Positions 1 through 8,248 of a stretch of 64,000 nt of DNA are shown here, in pieces. The notes under the pieces are model-generated. The model did no database searches, was not told where the DNA came from, and worked only from the letters and a program-made list of their open reading frames with translations. The first letter of the stretch is position 1; each line of letters begins with the position of its first letter. Source of the DNA: Thauera sp. 2A1 (GTDB taxonomy: Bacteria; Pseudomonadota; Gammaproteobacteria; Burkholderiales; Rhodocyclaceae); assembly GCF_009469595.2 (NCBI RefSeq), contig NZ_SSXV01000001.1:310001-374000 (forward strand), given 5' to 3'. The translations under genes and the position numbers were made by a program.

Positions 1-467
1 ATCTGGCGATCACCCGCGTCGAAGATGTGGGTCGGCACTTCCGGCGTGAGCTGGCGTGCGAACCACTCCGGCGCAAATCGGCCCGCCTTGTAGGTGGGCT
101 CCGGCGACACGTAGATCAAGCGGCCGGTGGCGTCGAGAACTTCCAGCCGGTTGGCGCGCAGCCTGCCCACCGCCGTGAGGTAGGCCATCAGGCGGTCCGG
201 GCCCTGTTCGCGGTCGCGCAGCGTTTCGGCGACCAGCACGCCCACCCATTGCTCGGCGACCCGGCTGGCGGCGTTGATCTCCTCGTGAATGGCACGCCGC
301 GTCTCGTGCATCCAGCCCAAGGTGGCGATGGTGATGACCAGCAGCAACAGGCCGGTCAGCACCTTGCTGACCCGGCCCCTCAGGGTGTTGTCGCGCCTGG
401 CCGTCGCCCCGGGGGATGGGGGGGGCGTCTTGTGCGTGGCAGGCCGGGGTGATTGGGGATGCGTCAT
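1..467 (-). CDS. Sensor protein N-terminus, LapD/MoxY-type (partial)
   Basis: The gene runs off the left edge; about 155 N-terminal residues are visible from an ATG at 467. A short proline-rich cytoplasmic tail is followed by one membrane helix (around residues 38-52, LTGLLLLVITIATLGWM) and an alpha-helical periplasmic region with the pattern ETRRAIHEEINAASRVAEQW. This resembles the periplasmic input domain of LapD and of the MoxY histidine kinase, which controls methanol dehydrogenase in other methylotrophs. I infer a membrane sensor kinase; its HAMP and kinase domains would lie outside the window. Position beside the xoxF island supports a role in quinoprotein regulation, but a GGDEF/EAL output cannot be excluded. 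Confidence 0.6.
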   Translation of the reverse strand, partial: MTHPQSPRPATHKTPPPSPGATARRDNTLRGRVSKVLTGLLLLVITIATLGWMHETRRAIHEEINAASRVAEQWVGVLVAETLRDREQGPDRLMAYLTAVGRLRANRLEVLDATGRLIYVSPEPTYKAGRFAPEWFARQLTPEVPTHIFDAGDRQ

Positions 468-643
468 GGCGGGAAGCGGTTGCGCCCGGGAGGATGGTTC
501 GTCGGCGCCAGACCCGCTGGCGGTCGATTTCAATCTAGCAGGCGAGGGAGCAATTTTCGTGCTTCGCGAGCATCCTGCCGCGTGCGTGCGCGCCGACGCG
601 TGCGGTGGCGGCAATGGGGCACGCAACGGGCGCTGCGGACCGG

Positions 644-1342
644 TCAGGCGATACCCTGGCTGAGAGTGCTCCGCGCGAAGACGTGGGCCCCGCCGAAGGT
701 GCGCAATGGAAAGGGCTCCATCAGGTGGAGGGAGGCGTAGCCCACCAGAGTGAGCCATTGCACGTCGAAGTAGTCCGCGCAGCGCAGATGGGCGAGGTTA
801 CCGTCCAGCGACAGCAAGGCCGCTGCCGTGCGGTTCACCGCGACGAAGCGGCTGTCCTGGTCGAACACCGCCAATGCCTCGAGGGGGCCGCCGAGCAGGG
901 CCTGGCGAGTGTGGAAATGCAGGCGCAGAAAGCCGCGCTCATCGGTCTCCACGAGCCGGTGCTCGATCATCTCGACGGTCGTCTGCAGCACCGCCTGCAT
1001 GTGGTCACATTTCTCGCGCGACGTCGAGGCGTGGTCGGTCAGGATCAGAAGGCAGCCATCGGTGCCATGGATGGGGGCGGCAAGCGACAGCGCGGGCGCG
1101 CCGTTGCCGGACTGCCGTTCCGCCGCCGTGCCGATGATGCGAAGGATCTCACCGTCGCGATTGGCCAGCTGGACTTCGAGGGACGGGCTCGCGAACTGTT
1201 GGTAAAGGTTGGCCATCACCGGCATGGCGAGCGTCATCAGGCGCATGTGCCCGCTCGATCTGCCGGAATAGGCGAACAATGGAACAGCGTCACGTGGCAT
1301 CGTGCGCAGCGGGTCTTCTACAGGGGCCTTGGGAGGCTTCAT
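644..1342 (-). CDS. Stand-alone AcoR-like sensory domain protein
   Basis: A 232-residue soluble protein. I start it at the ATG at 1342 because AAGGA precedes it by 10 bases; an in-frame ATG at 1393 has no such site. It aligns by eye with the N-terminal half of the sigma-54 activator at 46015-48069: ASPSLEVQLANRDGEI matches ASGSMVLLADVDGTI, SLAAPIHGTDG matches CSAAPIIGADG, and LHFHTRQALLGGPLEAL matches IAFHPRPEYLGSLQEGL. It lacks the roughly 40-residue GTNGIGT segment and has no AAA+ or HTH domain, ending after the second sensory domain. It cannot activate transcription by itself. Possible roles are a partner, decoy or antagonist of the full-length regulator, or a relic of gene loss; the reading frame is intact. 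Confidence 0.6.
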   Translation of the reverse strand: MKPPKAPVEDPLRTMPRDAVPLFAYSGRSSGHMRLMTLAMPVMANLYQQFASPSLEVQLANRDGEILRIIGTAAERQSGNGAPALSLAAPIHGTDGCLLILTDHASTSREKCDHMQAVLQTTVEMIEHRLVETDERGFLRLHFHTRQALLGGPLEALAVFDQDSRFVAVNRTAAALLSLDGNLAHLRCADYFDVQWLTLVGYASLHLMEPFPLRTFGGAHVFARSTLSQGIA

Positions 1343-1398
1343 GTGTGCCACATCCTTACGACGGGCGGCCGAGGTTGCGAGCGGGTGTCGCATGTTTC

Positions 1399-1417
1399 AT
1401 GCCCAACTTTTTGGCAT
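1399..1417. promoter_or_regulatory. Dyad resembling the xoxF/acoR-like upstream element
   Basis: The sequence ATGCCCAACTTTTTGGCAT is an inverted repeat (ATGCC/GGCAT) in the space between the sensor-only gene and the ABC operon. Its core ACTTTTTGGCAT resembles the ACTTTTTGGGACAT end of the 37-bp element upstream of xoxF. It sits about 185 bases upstream of the start predicted for the sigma-54-like promoter at 1573, a usual distance for an enhancer site. Binding is inference. Nothing else protein-coding is visible between 1343 and 1642. Confidence 0.35.
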
Positions 1418-1572
1418 TGCATTGCGGCGCTGCGTCATGCTGTTCTGACGGCGATCGGGTGCTCCACTACGGAACAGTTGCTCTCAATCGATACAGCCGA
1501 GCAGGCGAAGGCGGCCCGCCGGCCGCTCCGTCCCGCCGGCGATAGCCCGGACGAAGGGCTGAAGACGCCCGG

Positions 1573-1588
1573 TGGCATGGAGGCTGCT
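1573..1588 (+). promoter_or_regulatory. Candidate sigma-54 promoter of the ABC/beta-propeller operon
   Basis: TGGCATGGAGGCTGCT has the GG-N10-GC spacing of sigma-54 promoters and matches TGGCAYG at -24 and CTGCT at -12. The predicted start is near 1599, giving a leader of about 44 bases before the ATG at 1643, which has an AGGA ribosome-binding site. Confidence 0.5.
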
Positions 1589-1642
1589 AACCAACTTGGA
1601 GTACGCGGGCTGCAGCCTGCAATTCGATCGAGGACATATTCG

Positions 1643-2632
1643 ATGACCCGACTCGCGCGAGCCCTGGCGTGGCTCGCTTTCGTCCTTTCTCCAATCCTGA
1701 TGACTGCCCACGCGGCCACTCCGGTCGTCAGGGTTGGCGTGCTCCAATTCGGCACCGTGAGCTGGGAGATCGAGGCGATGCAGAAGGCGGGTCTGCTCGA
1801 GCGCGAGGGTGTGCGCGTCGAAGTGGTGCCGCTGGCGGTGAACGACGCGGCCAATGTCGCCTTCCAGGGCAACGCGGTCGACGTCATCGTGAATGACTGG
1901 ATCTGGGTGTCCCGACAGCGCTCGGAAGGGCGCGGCTACACCTTCGTGCCTTACTCGCTGGCGGTGGGCGGCGTGATGGTGCGGCCCGACGCCGGCCTGC
2001 GTACGTTCGCGGACCTGCGTGGCAAGCGCCTGGGCATTGCCGGCGGGGCCCTGGGCAAGAGCTGGCTGCTGCTGCGGGCCTACTCGCGCAAGACGGTGGG
2101 CGAAGATGCGGCAAGCTTCGTGCGCACCGACTTCGCTGCACCGCCGCTGCTCAACCAGCTTACGCTCGGTGGGGACATTCCCGCGGTGCTCAACTACTGG
2201 CACTACAACGCGCGCCTGCAGGCGGCGGGGTTGCGCGAGATGCTGAGCATGCAGGACATCCTCGCGGGCCTCGGCATACAGTCCGAACTGCCCATGGTCG
2301 GCTGGGTGTTTCGCGACGATTGGGCGAGGGCCAATCCTGCGGCGATCAGGGGCTTCCTGCGCGCATCGGCGGCGGCGAAGAAGCTGATGCTGGAATCCGA
2401 CGAGATCTGGAACACCACCCTGCGCCCGGTAATGCGGGCCGAGGACCAGGCCACCTTCGAGGCCCTGCGCGCCGGCTACCGCGCAGGCATCCCGCGGGGA
2501 CCGGTCGCCGAGGCCGAGGCCACTGCGCGGCAGGTCTTCTCCATCCTTGCCTCGGTCGGCGGCAGGGAACTCGTGGGTGAGGCCCAGGCCCTGGCGCCGG
2601 GTACCTTCTGGCAGGCGGGCGCGGAGCGGTGA
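1643..2632 (+). CDS. ABC transporter substrate-binding protein, NitT/TauT-like
   Basis: A 329-residue secreted binding protein. The start is the ATG at 1643 preceded by AGGA; it opens a signal peptide (MTRLARALAWLAFVLSPILM, cleavage near AHA-ATP at about residue 24). The mature part opens VVRVGVLQFGTVSWEIEAMQ, contains AANVAFQGNAVDVIVNDWIW and RGKRLGIAGGALGKSW, and follows the nitrate/sulfonate/taurine-type fold. It overlaps the permease gene by four bases (GTGA) and so belongs to a complete importer with the next two genes. The ligand is unknown. Location in a xoxF island makes a quinoprotein-related ligand plausible, but that is inference. Confidence 0.85.
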   Translation: MTRLARALAWLAFVLSPILMTAHAATPVVRVGVLQFGTVSWEIEAMQKAGLLEREGVRVEVVPLAVNDAANVAFQGNAVDVIVNDWIWVSRQRSEGRGYTFVPYSLAVGGVMVRPDAGLRTFADLRGKRLGIAGGALGKSWLLLRAYSRKTVGEDAASFVRTDFAAPPLLNQLTLGGDIPAVLNYWHYNARLQAAGLREMLSMQDILAGLGIQSELPMVGWVFRDDWARANPAAIRGFLRASAAAKKLMLESDEIWNTTLRPVMRAEDQATFEALRAGYRAGIPRGPVAEAEATARQVFSILASVGGRELVGEAQALAPGTFWQAGAER

Positions 2633-3492
2633 CGGGGAGCGGGCAGGGCGTGCGCGAAACGCGGACTCCGCGGGGCGCCGCGCATGTGACAGGGCAAGGA
2701 GGGTCCGGCGAGGGACTGCGTGGCGCCAGCGCTGCGCCGCGCTCCCGCCAGCCCGGCGGCGCCGGCCTGCGGCTGGGCTCCATCCTGGTCTTCCTGCTGC
2801 TGTGGCAGTTGCTCGCAGTGACGCTGCAGAGCGCGACGTTTCCGGCGCCGGCGGTCGTCTTCCAGCGCCTGCTCGCCGAGATCTCGTCGCTGACCTTGCC
2901 CTGGCATCTGTCCATCACGTTGGCGCGCGTCGGCGTCAGTTTCCTGCTGGCGATGGTGATCGGCACCGCGATCGGTATCGCCATGGGGCATTGGCGGCGG
3001 CTGGACATGTTCCTCGACACCTGGCTGGTGCTCGGCCTCAACATTCCGGCGCTGGTGACCATCATCCTGTGCTACGTGTGGTTCGGTCTCAACGACTGGG
3101 CGGCGATCGTCGCGGTGGCGATCAACAAGATCCCCACGGTGGTCGTCACCGTGCGGGAGGGTGCGCGCGCCGTGGATCCGCGCCTGATGCAGGTGGCAGC
3201 GGCCTATCGCCTGACGCGTGGGCGCACCTTCGTGCGGGTCTACCTGCCGCAGCTCTATCCCTACCTGATGGCGGCTGCACGCGCCGGCCTGTCGCTGATC
3301 TGGAAGATCGTGCTGGTGGTGGAGCTGCTCGGACGCAGCAATGGCATCGGCTTCCAGCTCAACGTGTTCTTCCAGTTCTTCGACATCGCCGGCATCCTCG
3401 CCTACACGCTGGTGTTCGCCGCCGTCGTGCTGCTCATCGAGGCGATCGCCCTGCGTCCGCTTGAGCGCCGCCTCACCGAATGGAGAGGCTGA
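2629..3492 (+). CDS. ABC transporter permease, NitT/TauT-like
   Basis: A 287-residue inner-membrane protein of the SsuC/TauC type, beginning at a GTG that overlaps the previous stop codon. A polar Gly/Ser/Arg-rich N-terminus of about 45 residues precedes several hydrophobic helices (LGSILVFLLLWQLLAVTL, VSFLLAMVIGTAIGIAMG, LNIPALVTIILCYVWFG). The EAA-like cytoplasmic loop that contacts the ATPase is seen as VDPRLMQVAAAYRLTRGRTF. It forms the channel of the importer with the proteins on either side. The C-terminus overlaps the ATPase gene by 13 bases, which suggests translational coupling. Confidence 0.87.
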   Translation: MTGSGQGVRETRTPRGAAHVTGQGGSGEGLRGASAAPRSRQPGGAGLRLGSILVFLLLWQLLAVTLQSATFPAPAVVFQRLLAEISSLTLPWHLSITLARVGVSFLLAMVIGTAIGIAMGHWRRLDMFLDTWLVLGLNIPALVTIILCYVWFGLNDWAAIVAVAINKIPTVVVTVREGARAVDPRLMQVAAAYRLTRGRTFVRVYLPQLYPYLMAAARAGLSLIWKIVLVVELLGRSNGIGFQLNVFFQFFDIAGILAYTLVFAAVVLLIEAIALRPLERRLTEWRG

Positions 3493-4256
3493 AGGTGCTC
3501 GAGATCGACATCGCCCGCAAGACCTACCCCGACCGCGGCGGCCGCAGCCATGTGGCCCTGCAGGGGTTGCGTCTGGCGGCCTGGCCCGGCGAATTCCTCT
3601 GCCTGGTGGGCCCTTCGGGCTGCGGCAAGAGCACCTTGCTGAACCTGATCATCGGCCTCGACCGCGACATGGACGGGCGCGTGACGCTGGATGGACGCGT
3701 ACCTGACAAGGGCATCGGCGTGATGTTCCAGGAGCCGCGGCTGATGCCGTGGCTGACCGTGCTCGACAACGTGCTGCTGGTGGCCGACGATCCGCAGCAG
3801 GCGCGGCCACGAGCGATCGAGCTGTTGCGGGCGATGGAACTGGGTGACGTGCTGCACACCTATCCGGGCCGGCTGTCGGGCGGCATGCAGCGCCGTGTGG
3901 CCCTGGCGCGCGCCTTCGTCATCGAGCCGCCACTGCTGCTGATGGACGAGCCTTTCGTGTCCCTCGACGCGCCGACAGCAGACCGGCTGCGCTCGATGCT
4001 GGTCGACCTGTGGCAGCGCCGGCGGTCCACGATCGTCTTCGTCACGCACGACCTGCGCGAGGCGCTCGCGCTGGCCGACCGGGTGTGCTTCCTGTCGGCG
4101 GCGCCAGGGCGGGTCGTGCTCGAGATGCCGGTCGAGCTGCCGCGCCCGCGCGCCCCGAACGATGTCGCGGTGCTCGAACTGCAGGCGCGCCTGCTGGCGC
4201 AGCACCCCGACCTGCTGGCTGGACTCGTCACCACGGAGCCTCCGAACGATGCCTGA
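3480..4256 (+). CDS. ABC transporter ATP-binding protein, NitT/TauT-like
   Basis: A 258-residue nucleotide-binding protein. Walker A is GPSGCGKST (about residues 43-51), the Q-loop is MFQEPRLMPW, the signature is LSGGMQRR and Walker B is LLLMDEPF followed by SLDAPT and the switch THDLREAL. It resembles SsuB/TauB and would energise the importer formed with the two preceding genes. The last eight bases overlap the next gene, a second ATPase of a different class, so both transport systems are probably on one transcript. Confidence 0.88.
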   Translation: MERLKVLEIDIARKTYPDRGGRSHVALQGLRLAAWPGEFLCLVGPSGCGKSTLLNLIIGLDRDMDGRVTLDGRVPDKGIGVMFQEPRLMPWLTVLDNVLLVADDPQQARPRAIELLRAMELGDVLHTYPGRLSGGMQRRVALARAFVIEPPLLLMDEPFVSLDAPTADRLRSMLVDLWQRRRSTIVFVTHDLREALALADRVCFLSAAPGRVVLEMPVELPRPRAPNDVAVLELQARLLAQHPDLLAGLVTTEPPNDA

Positions 4257-5007
4257 AGCAACTGCCGACGATGCGATCCTGCGCCTGCGCGAGGTGCGCA
4301 AATCCTATGGGCCCCGCGAAGCCCTGAAGGGCGTCAGCCTGGCGATCCGACCGGGCGAATTCGTCGCCCTGCTGGGGCCCAACGGCGCCGGCAAGAGCAC
4401 CATGTTCCAGTTGCTCACCGGCCTGTTCAACGCCGACGCAGGCGAGATCCGGGTCTGCGGCCACGATATCCGCCACAGCCCGGTCGCGGCGCTGGCATCG
4501 ATCGGGGTGGTGTTCCAGCAGACGACGCTGGACATGGACCTGAGCGTGGAGGCGAACCTGCGCTTTCACACCCGCCTGCACGGCATCGCCGGGCGCGAGG
4601 CGGGCGAACGCATCGCAGCGGCGCTGGCGCGGCTTGGCTTGACCGAGCGCGCGCACGATCCGGTGCGCGCGCTGTCGGGTGGCAACCGGCGCAAGGTGGA
4701 ACTGGCGCGCGCGCAGTTGCACCGGCCATCGGTGCTGCTGATGGACGAGCCCACCGTCGGCCTCGACCCGGCCTCGCGCCGCCAGTTGCTGGACGAAGTC
4801 CTCGCCCTGCGCAGTGGCGGTGTCGCCGTGCTGTGGGCCACCCATCTGGTGGAGGAGGCGGAAGAAGCCGACCGGGTGGTGGTCCTCAACGCGGGCAAGG
4901 TGCTGGCCGACGGTACGCCGGCGAGCCTGGTCGCGGCAGCGGGTGGCGGCAGCCTGGCAGCGGCGTTCCTCGGCATGACCGGGCGCAATGCGGAGCTCGC
5001 GGCGTGA
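4249..5007 (+). CDS. ABC transporter ATPase of the PQQ-dehydrogenase-associated system
   Basis: A 252-residue ATPase starting at an ATG inside the end of the previous gene. It has Walker A GPNGAGKST, signature LSGGNRRK, Walker B VLLMDEPT and the exporter-like VGLDPASRRQLLDEV, typical of ABC-2 and drug-exporter ATPases rather than importers. It matches my recollection of the family of ATPases found beside PQQ-dependent alcohol dehydrogenases (TIGR03864). The matching membrane partner is the ABC-2 permease at 7401 and a binding protein lies at 6180. The cargo of this family is not established. Confidence 0.8.
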   Translation: MPEATADDAILRLREVRKSYGPREALKGVSLAIRPGEFVALLGPNGAGKSTMFQLLTGLFNADAGEIRVCGHDIRHSPVAALASIGVVFQQTTLDMDLSVEANLRFHTRLHGIAGREAGERIAAALARLGLTERAHDPVRALSGGNRRKVELARAQLHRPSVLLMDEPTVGLDPASRRQLLDEVLALRSGGVAVLWATHLVEEAEEADRVVVLNAGKVLADGTPASLVAAAGGGSLAAAFLGMTGRNAELAA

Positions 5008-5115
5008 GCTGCGGCCCACGGCACGCGGCAGCGACGCGCAAAGAATTGCCCAAGAGACACTGACCAGAAGAGACGATAAGTGGCCATCGTCGATGGACGC
5101 GAGGAGAGGCGAGAC

Positions 5116-6099
5116 ATGAACAGGAAGATGCTTGTGGCGATGCTGGCGCCGGCCGTCCTGGCGCTGGCAGGCGCCGATGCGCTGGCGAAGGGGACAGGCT
5201 ATCTGTTCGTCAGCAGCGAGAACGACAACGCCGTGACCGTGCTCGACGGCAAGACCTACGCGGTGGTGAAGACGATACCGACCGGCGAGCGGCCGCGTGA
5301 CATCAAGCTCAGTGCCGACGGCAGCCAGGTCTACGTGATCGCGAGCAACAAGCACCGGCTCGAAGTGATCGACATCGCCAGGCTGGCAGTGACGCGCACC
5401 CTGCCAGTGGGCAAGGACCCGGAAGCCTTCGACTTCGGCAAGGACGGCAAGCTCATCTACGTGACCAACGAGGAAGACGCGCAGGTCTCGGTGGTGGACT
5501 TCGCGACCGGCAAGATCATGGCGAAGGTGGAGGTCGGCGAGGAACCCGAGGGCGTCAAGCTCAGCCCGGACGGGCGCCGCGTCTACGTGACCTCGGAAGT
5601 CGCGAACATGGTGCATGTGATCGACACGGCGACGAACAAGATCCTCGCCAACGTCGTCGTCGGCAACCGTCCGCGCCGCTTCGCGATCACGCCCGACGGC
5701 GCCGAGGTGTGGGTGACCAACGAGCTCGGCGCGTCGATCAGCATCATCGACGGCGCCAGCAACAAGGTGAAGGGCACGGTGTCATTCGAGCCCAAGGGCT
5801 TTCGCAAGGACGACGTGACGCCGGTGGGCATCGTCATGACGCGCGACGGCAAGACGGCCTTTGTAACCCTGGGGCGAGCCAACCATGTGGCCGTGGTCGA
5901 CGTGCCAGCGCGCAGGGTGAAGGGCTACGTGCTGGTCGGCAACCGCGCCTGGGGGGTGCAACTGAGCCGCGACGAGAGCCTGCTCTACGTGGTCAATGGC
6001 CTGTCCGACGATGTGTCCATCATCGATACCAATGCACTCAAGGTGCTGAAGTCGGTGCCGGTGGGCCGGGTGCCCTATGGTGTGGTGGCCGACGACTGA
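5116..6099 (+). CDS. PQQ-dependent catabolism-associated beta-propeller protein
   Basis: A 327-residue periplasmic protein. I use the ATG at 5116 because it follows GAGGAGAGG and starts a signal peptide ending near ALA-KG (about residue 24). The mature part is made of about seven YVTN-type repeats, seen as YLFVSSENDNAVTVLDG, QVYVIASNKHRLEVID, LIYVTNEEDAQVSVVD, RVYVTSEVANMVHVID and AEVWVTNELGASISIID, which fold into a seven-bladed propeller. Family members (TIGR03866-like) occur in PQQ alcohol dehydrogenase loci. A role as a periplasmic scaffold or cofactor-handling protein is inference. Confidence 0.8.
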   Translation: MNRKMLVAMLAPAVLALAGADALAKGTGYLFVSSENDNAVTVLDGKTYAVVKTIPTGERPRDIKLSADGSQVYVIASNKHRLEVIDIARLAVTRTLPVGKDPEAFDFGKDGKLIYVTNEEDAQVSVVDFATGKIMAKVEVGEEPEGVKLSPDGRRVYVTSEVANMVHVIDTATNKILANVVVGNRPRRFAITPDGAEVWVTNELGASISIIDGASNKVKGTVSFEPKGFRKDDVTPVGIVMTRDGKTAFVTLGRANHVAVVDVPARRVKGYVLVGNRAWGVQLSRDESLLYVVNGLSDDVSIIDTNALKVLKSVPVGRVPYGVVADD

Positions 6100-6179
6100 G
6101 TGCAGGCAGGTGTCGCGGCCCGCAGCGCCGGGCATCGCACCACATCGCGGTTTGCTGAATTCGACAAGGAGTTGATCGC

Positions 6180-7379
6180 ATGCCGATCCGACACATTGCC
6201 CGCCGTGCCCGCGCCCTGGCAGTGGCTGGCTTTGCGGCAGCGGGCCTGTTGCATGGCGCACCGCTGCACGCGGTGGCCCTGAAGTTCGGTTTTCTGGAAC
6301 TGAACCACGACGCCCGCTACGACGAGGAAAAACTCTACTTCCGCCCCATGTCGCGCGCGCTCGGTCGACCGCTGGCCGGCGCCGAGGTCGCCTTGCGCGA
6401 GTCGCGCTTCGTCGGCCAGGCGGTCGGCGCAGAGTTCGCGCTCGAGCGCGCGCAGGCCGACGACGCCAAGGGGCTGATCGAGCAGATCGGCAAGCTCAAC
6501 GCCGCGGGCGTGCGCTTCTTCCTCATCGATGCGCCGGGCGCGGTGGTCGCGCAGGTCTCCCAGGCGGTGCGCGGCCGCGAGTTGCTGCTGTTCAACATCT
6601 CCGCGGCGGACGACGCGCTACGCCAGGAACAATGTCAGCCCAACCTGCTGCACACGATCCCGAATCACGCCATGCAGGCCGATGCCATGGCGCAGTACCT
6701 GGTGTCGCGCAAGTGGCGTTCGGTGCTGATGCTCGAGGGGCCGCTGGCGGAAGACAAGCTGGTGTCGGCGGCATTCGAGAATTCGGCGAAGCGCTTCGGC
6801 CTGAAGATCGTGGAGAAGCGCCCCTTCCTGCTCAGCAACGATCCACGGCAGCGTGACCAGGGCAATGTCGGCCTGCTCACCGCCGGCCCCGATTACGATG
6901 CTGTCTTCGTCGCCGACTCCGACGGCGAGTTCGCGCGCAGCGTGCCCTACCGCACCGTGCGCCCGCGGCCGGTGGTGGGCAGCGAGGGGCTGGTGGCCGA
7001 AGCCTGGCATTGGTCGTGGGAGCGCCACGGCGCGCCGCAGCTCAACAACCGGCTGGAGAAGCTGGCGTCGCGCCGCATGTCCAGTCCGGACTGGGCCGCC
7101 TGGATCGCCATCAAGACGGTGGTCGAGGCGGTGGTGAGGACGAACAACGGCGATTTCCGCACGCTGGCGAAGTACATCGGCAGCGACGACATCACCATCG
7201 ACGGCTTCAAGGGCAACCGCCTCGGCTTCCGCCAGTGGGACGGCCAGTTGCGCCAGCCCATCCTGCTCGCCACGCACAACGCCGTCATCGAGCGCGCGCC
7301 CATCCAGGGCTTCCTGCACCAGACCAACAACATGGACACGCTGGGCTTCGACAAGCGCGACAGCCGCTGCAAGTTCTGA
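6180..7379 (+). CDS. ABC-type substrate-binding protein, PQQ-dehydrogenase-associated
   Basis: A 399-residue secreted protein with an AAGGAG site before the ATG. The signal peptide (RRARALAVAGFAAAGLLHGA) ends near residue 31. The body has the periplasmic-binding-protein type 1 pattern: LKFGFLELNHDARYDEEKL at the start, AAGVRFFLIDAPGAVVAQV, and YDAVFVADSDGEFARSVPYR. It fits the family of binding proteins next to PQQ alcohol dehydrogenases (TIGR03863-like). It probably works with the ATPase at 4249 and the permease at 7401. The ligand is unknown; PQQ, an alcohol or aldehyde, or a metal complex are all untested options. Confidence 0.8.
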   Translation: MPIRHIARRARALAVAGFAAAGLLHGAPLHAVALKFGFLELNHDARYDEEKLYFRPMSRALGRPLAGAEVALRESRFVGQAVGAEFALERAQADDAKGLIEQIGKLNAAGVRFFLIDAPGAVVAQVSQAVRGRELLLFNISAADDALRQEQCQPNLLHTIPNHAMQADAMAQYLVSRKWRSVLMLEGPLAEDKLVSAAFENSAKRFGLKIVEKRPFLLSNDPRQRDQGNVGLLTAGPDYDAVFVADSDGEFARSVPYRTVRPRPVVGSEGLVAEAWHWSWERHGAPQLNNRLEKLASRRMSSPDWAAWIAIKTVVEAVVRTNNGDFRTLAKYIGSDDITIDGFKGNRLGFRQWDGQLRQPILLATHNAVIERAPIQGFLHQTNNMDTLGFDKRDSRCKF

Positions 7380-7400
7380 CAAACCGGATCGCTTCCCCAG

Positions 7401-8210
7401 ATGAGACTTGCTCACGCCCTGCTTGCGCTCCAGGCCGTCACCAGCCGCGAGGTGGCGAAGTTCGTTCGCCAGGGCGGCCGTTTCGCGTCGGCGCTGGTGC
7501 GCCCGCTGCTGTGGCTGGTGGTGTTCGCCGCCGGCTTCCAGAACGTGTTCGGCGTTTCCATCATTCCGCCCTACGACACTTACATTCCGTACCAGGTGTA
7601 CATCGTCCCCGGCCTGCTGGGCATGGTGCTGCTGTTCAACGGCATGCAGTCGTCGCTGGCGATGGTGTACGACCGCGAAATGGGCGTGATGCGCCTGCTG
7701 CTGACGGCGCCGCTGCCGCGCTGGTACCTGCTGTTCGCGAAGCTCCTCGCCGGCACGCTGCTCTCGGTGCTGCAGGCCTATGTGTTCCTGATCATCGCCG
7801 CACTGTTCGGTGTCACCGTGCCGTGGATGGGCTGGCTGCAGGTGCTGCCGGTGCTGGTGCTGGGCGGCATGATGCTGGGCGCCCTCGGCCTGTTGCTGTC
7901 GGTGCAGATCCGCCAGTTGGAGAACTTTGCCGGCACGATGAATTTCGTCATCTTCCCGATGTTCTTCCTGTCGCCGGCGCTGTATCCGCTGTGGAAGCTG
8001 GAGGAGTCGGGGGCGGAGATCATCCACTTCGTCGCGCAGTGGAACCCGTTCACTCATGCGGTGGAGGCGATCCGCTTTGCGCTGTACGGTCAGTTTTCGG
8101 CGATGTCGCTGTCCATCGTGGTGGGGTGCCTCGTGGCATTTTTCTTGCTGGCGGCGTGGGGGTATGACCCGCAGCGTGGCATGCTGAAACGGACCGGAAA
8201 GCCCGGTTGA
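7401..8210 (+). CDS. ABC-2 type permease, PedC-like
   Basis: A 269-residue inner-membrane protein with six hydrophobic segments, for example YIVPGLLGMVLLFNG, TLLSVLQAYVFLIIAALFGV, VLPVLVLGGMMLGALGLLLS and FVIFPMFFLSPALYPLW. The VYDREMGVMRLLLTAPLPRW loop is characteristic of ABC-2 permeases. It matches the alcohol ABC transporter permease family that includes PedC of Pseudomonas. With the ATPase at 4249 it would form an export-type transporter, or one that imports with the binding protein at 6180. It follows that gene by 21 bases. Confidence 0.82.
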   Translation: MRLAHALLALQAVTSREVAKFVRQGGRFASALVRPLLWLVVFAAGFQNVFGVSIIPPYDTYIPYQVYIVPGLLGMVLLFNGMQSSLAMVYDREMGVMRLLLTAPLPRWYLLFAKLLAGTLLSVLQAYVFLIIAALFGVTVPWMGWLQVLPVLVLGGMMLGALGLLLSVQIRQLENFAGTMNFVIFPMFFLSPALYPLWKLEESGAEIIHFVAQWNPFTHAVEAIRFALYGQFSAMSLSIVVGCLVAFFLLAAWGYDPQRGMLKRTGKPG

Positions 8211-8248
8211 ACCAAACCAAAAGGCCTTGAATCGGCACTGGAGGAGCA

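Noticed and set aside
605-1642. Open frame on the plus strand leading into the substrate-binding protein
   Set aside because: It is antisense to the AcoR-like gene and lacks protein-like composition; the signal peptide and AGGA at 1643 mark the real start.
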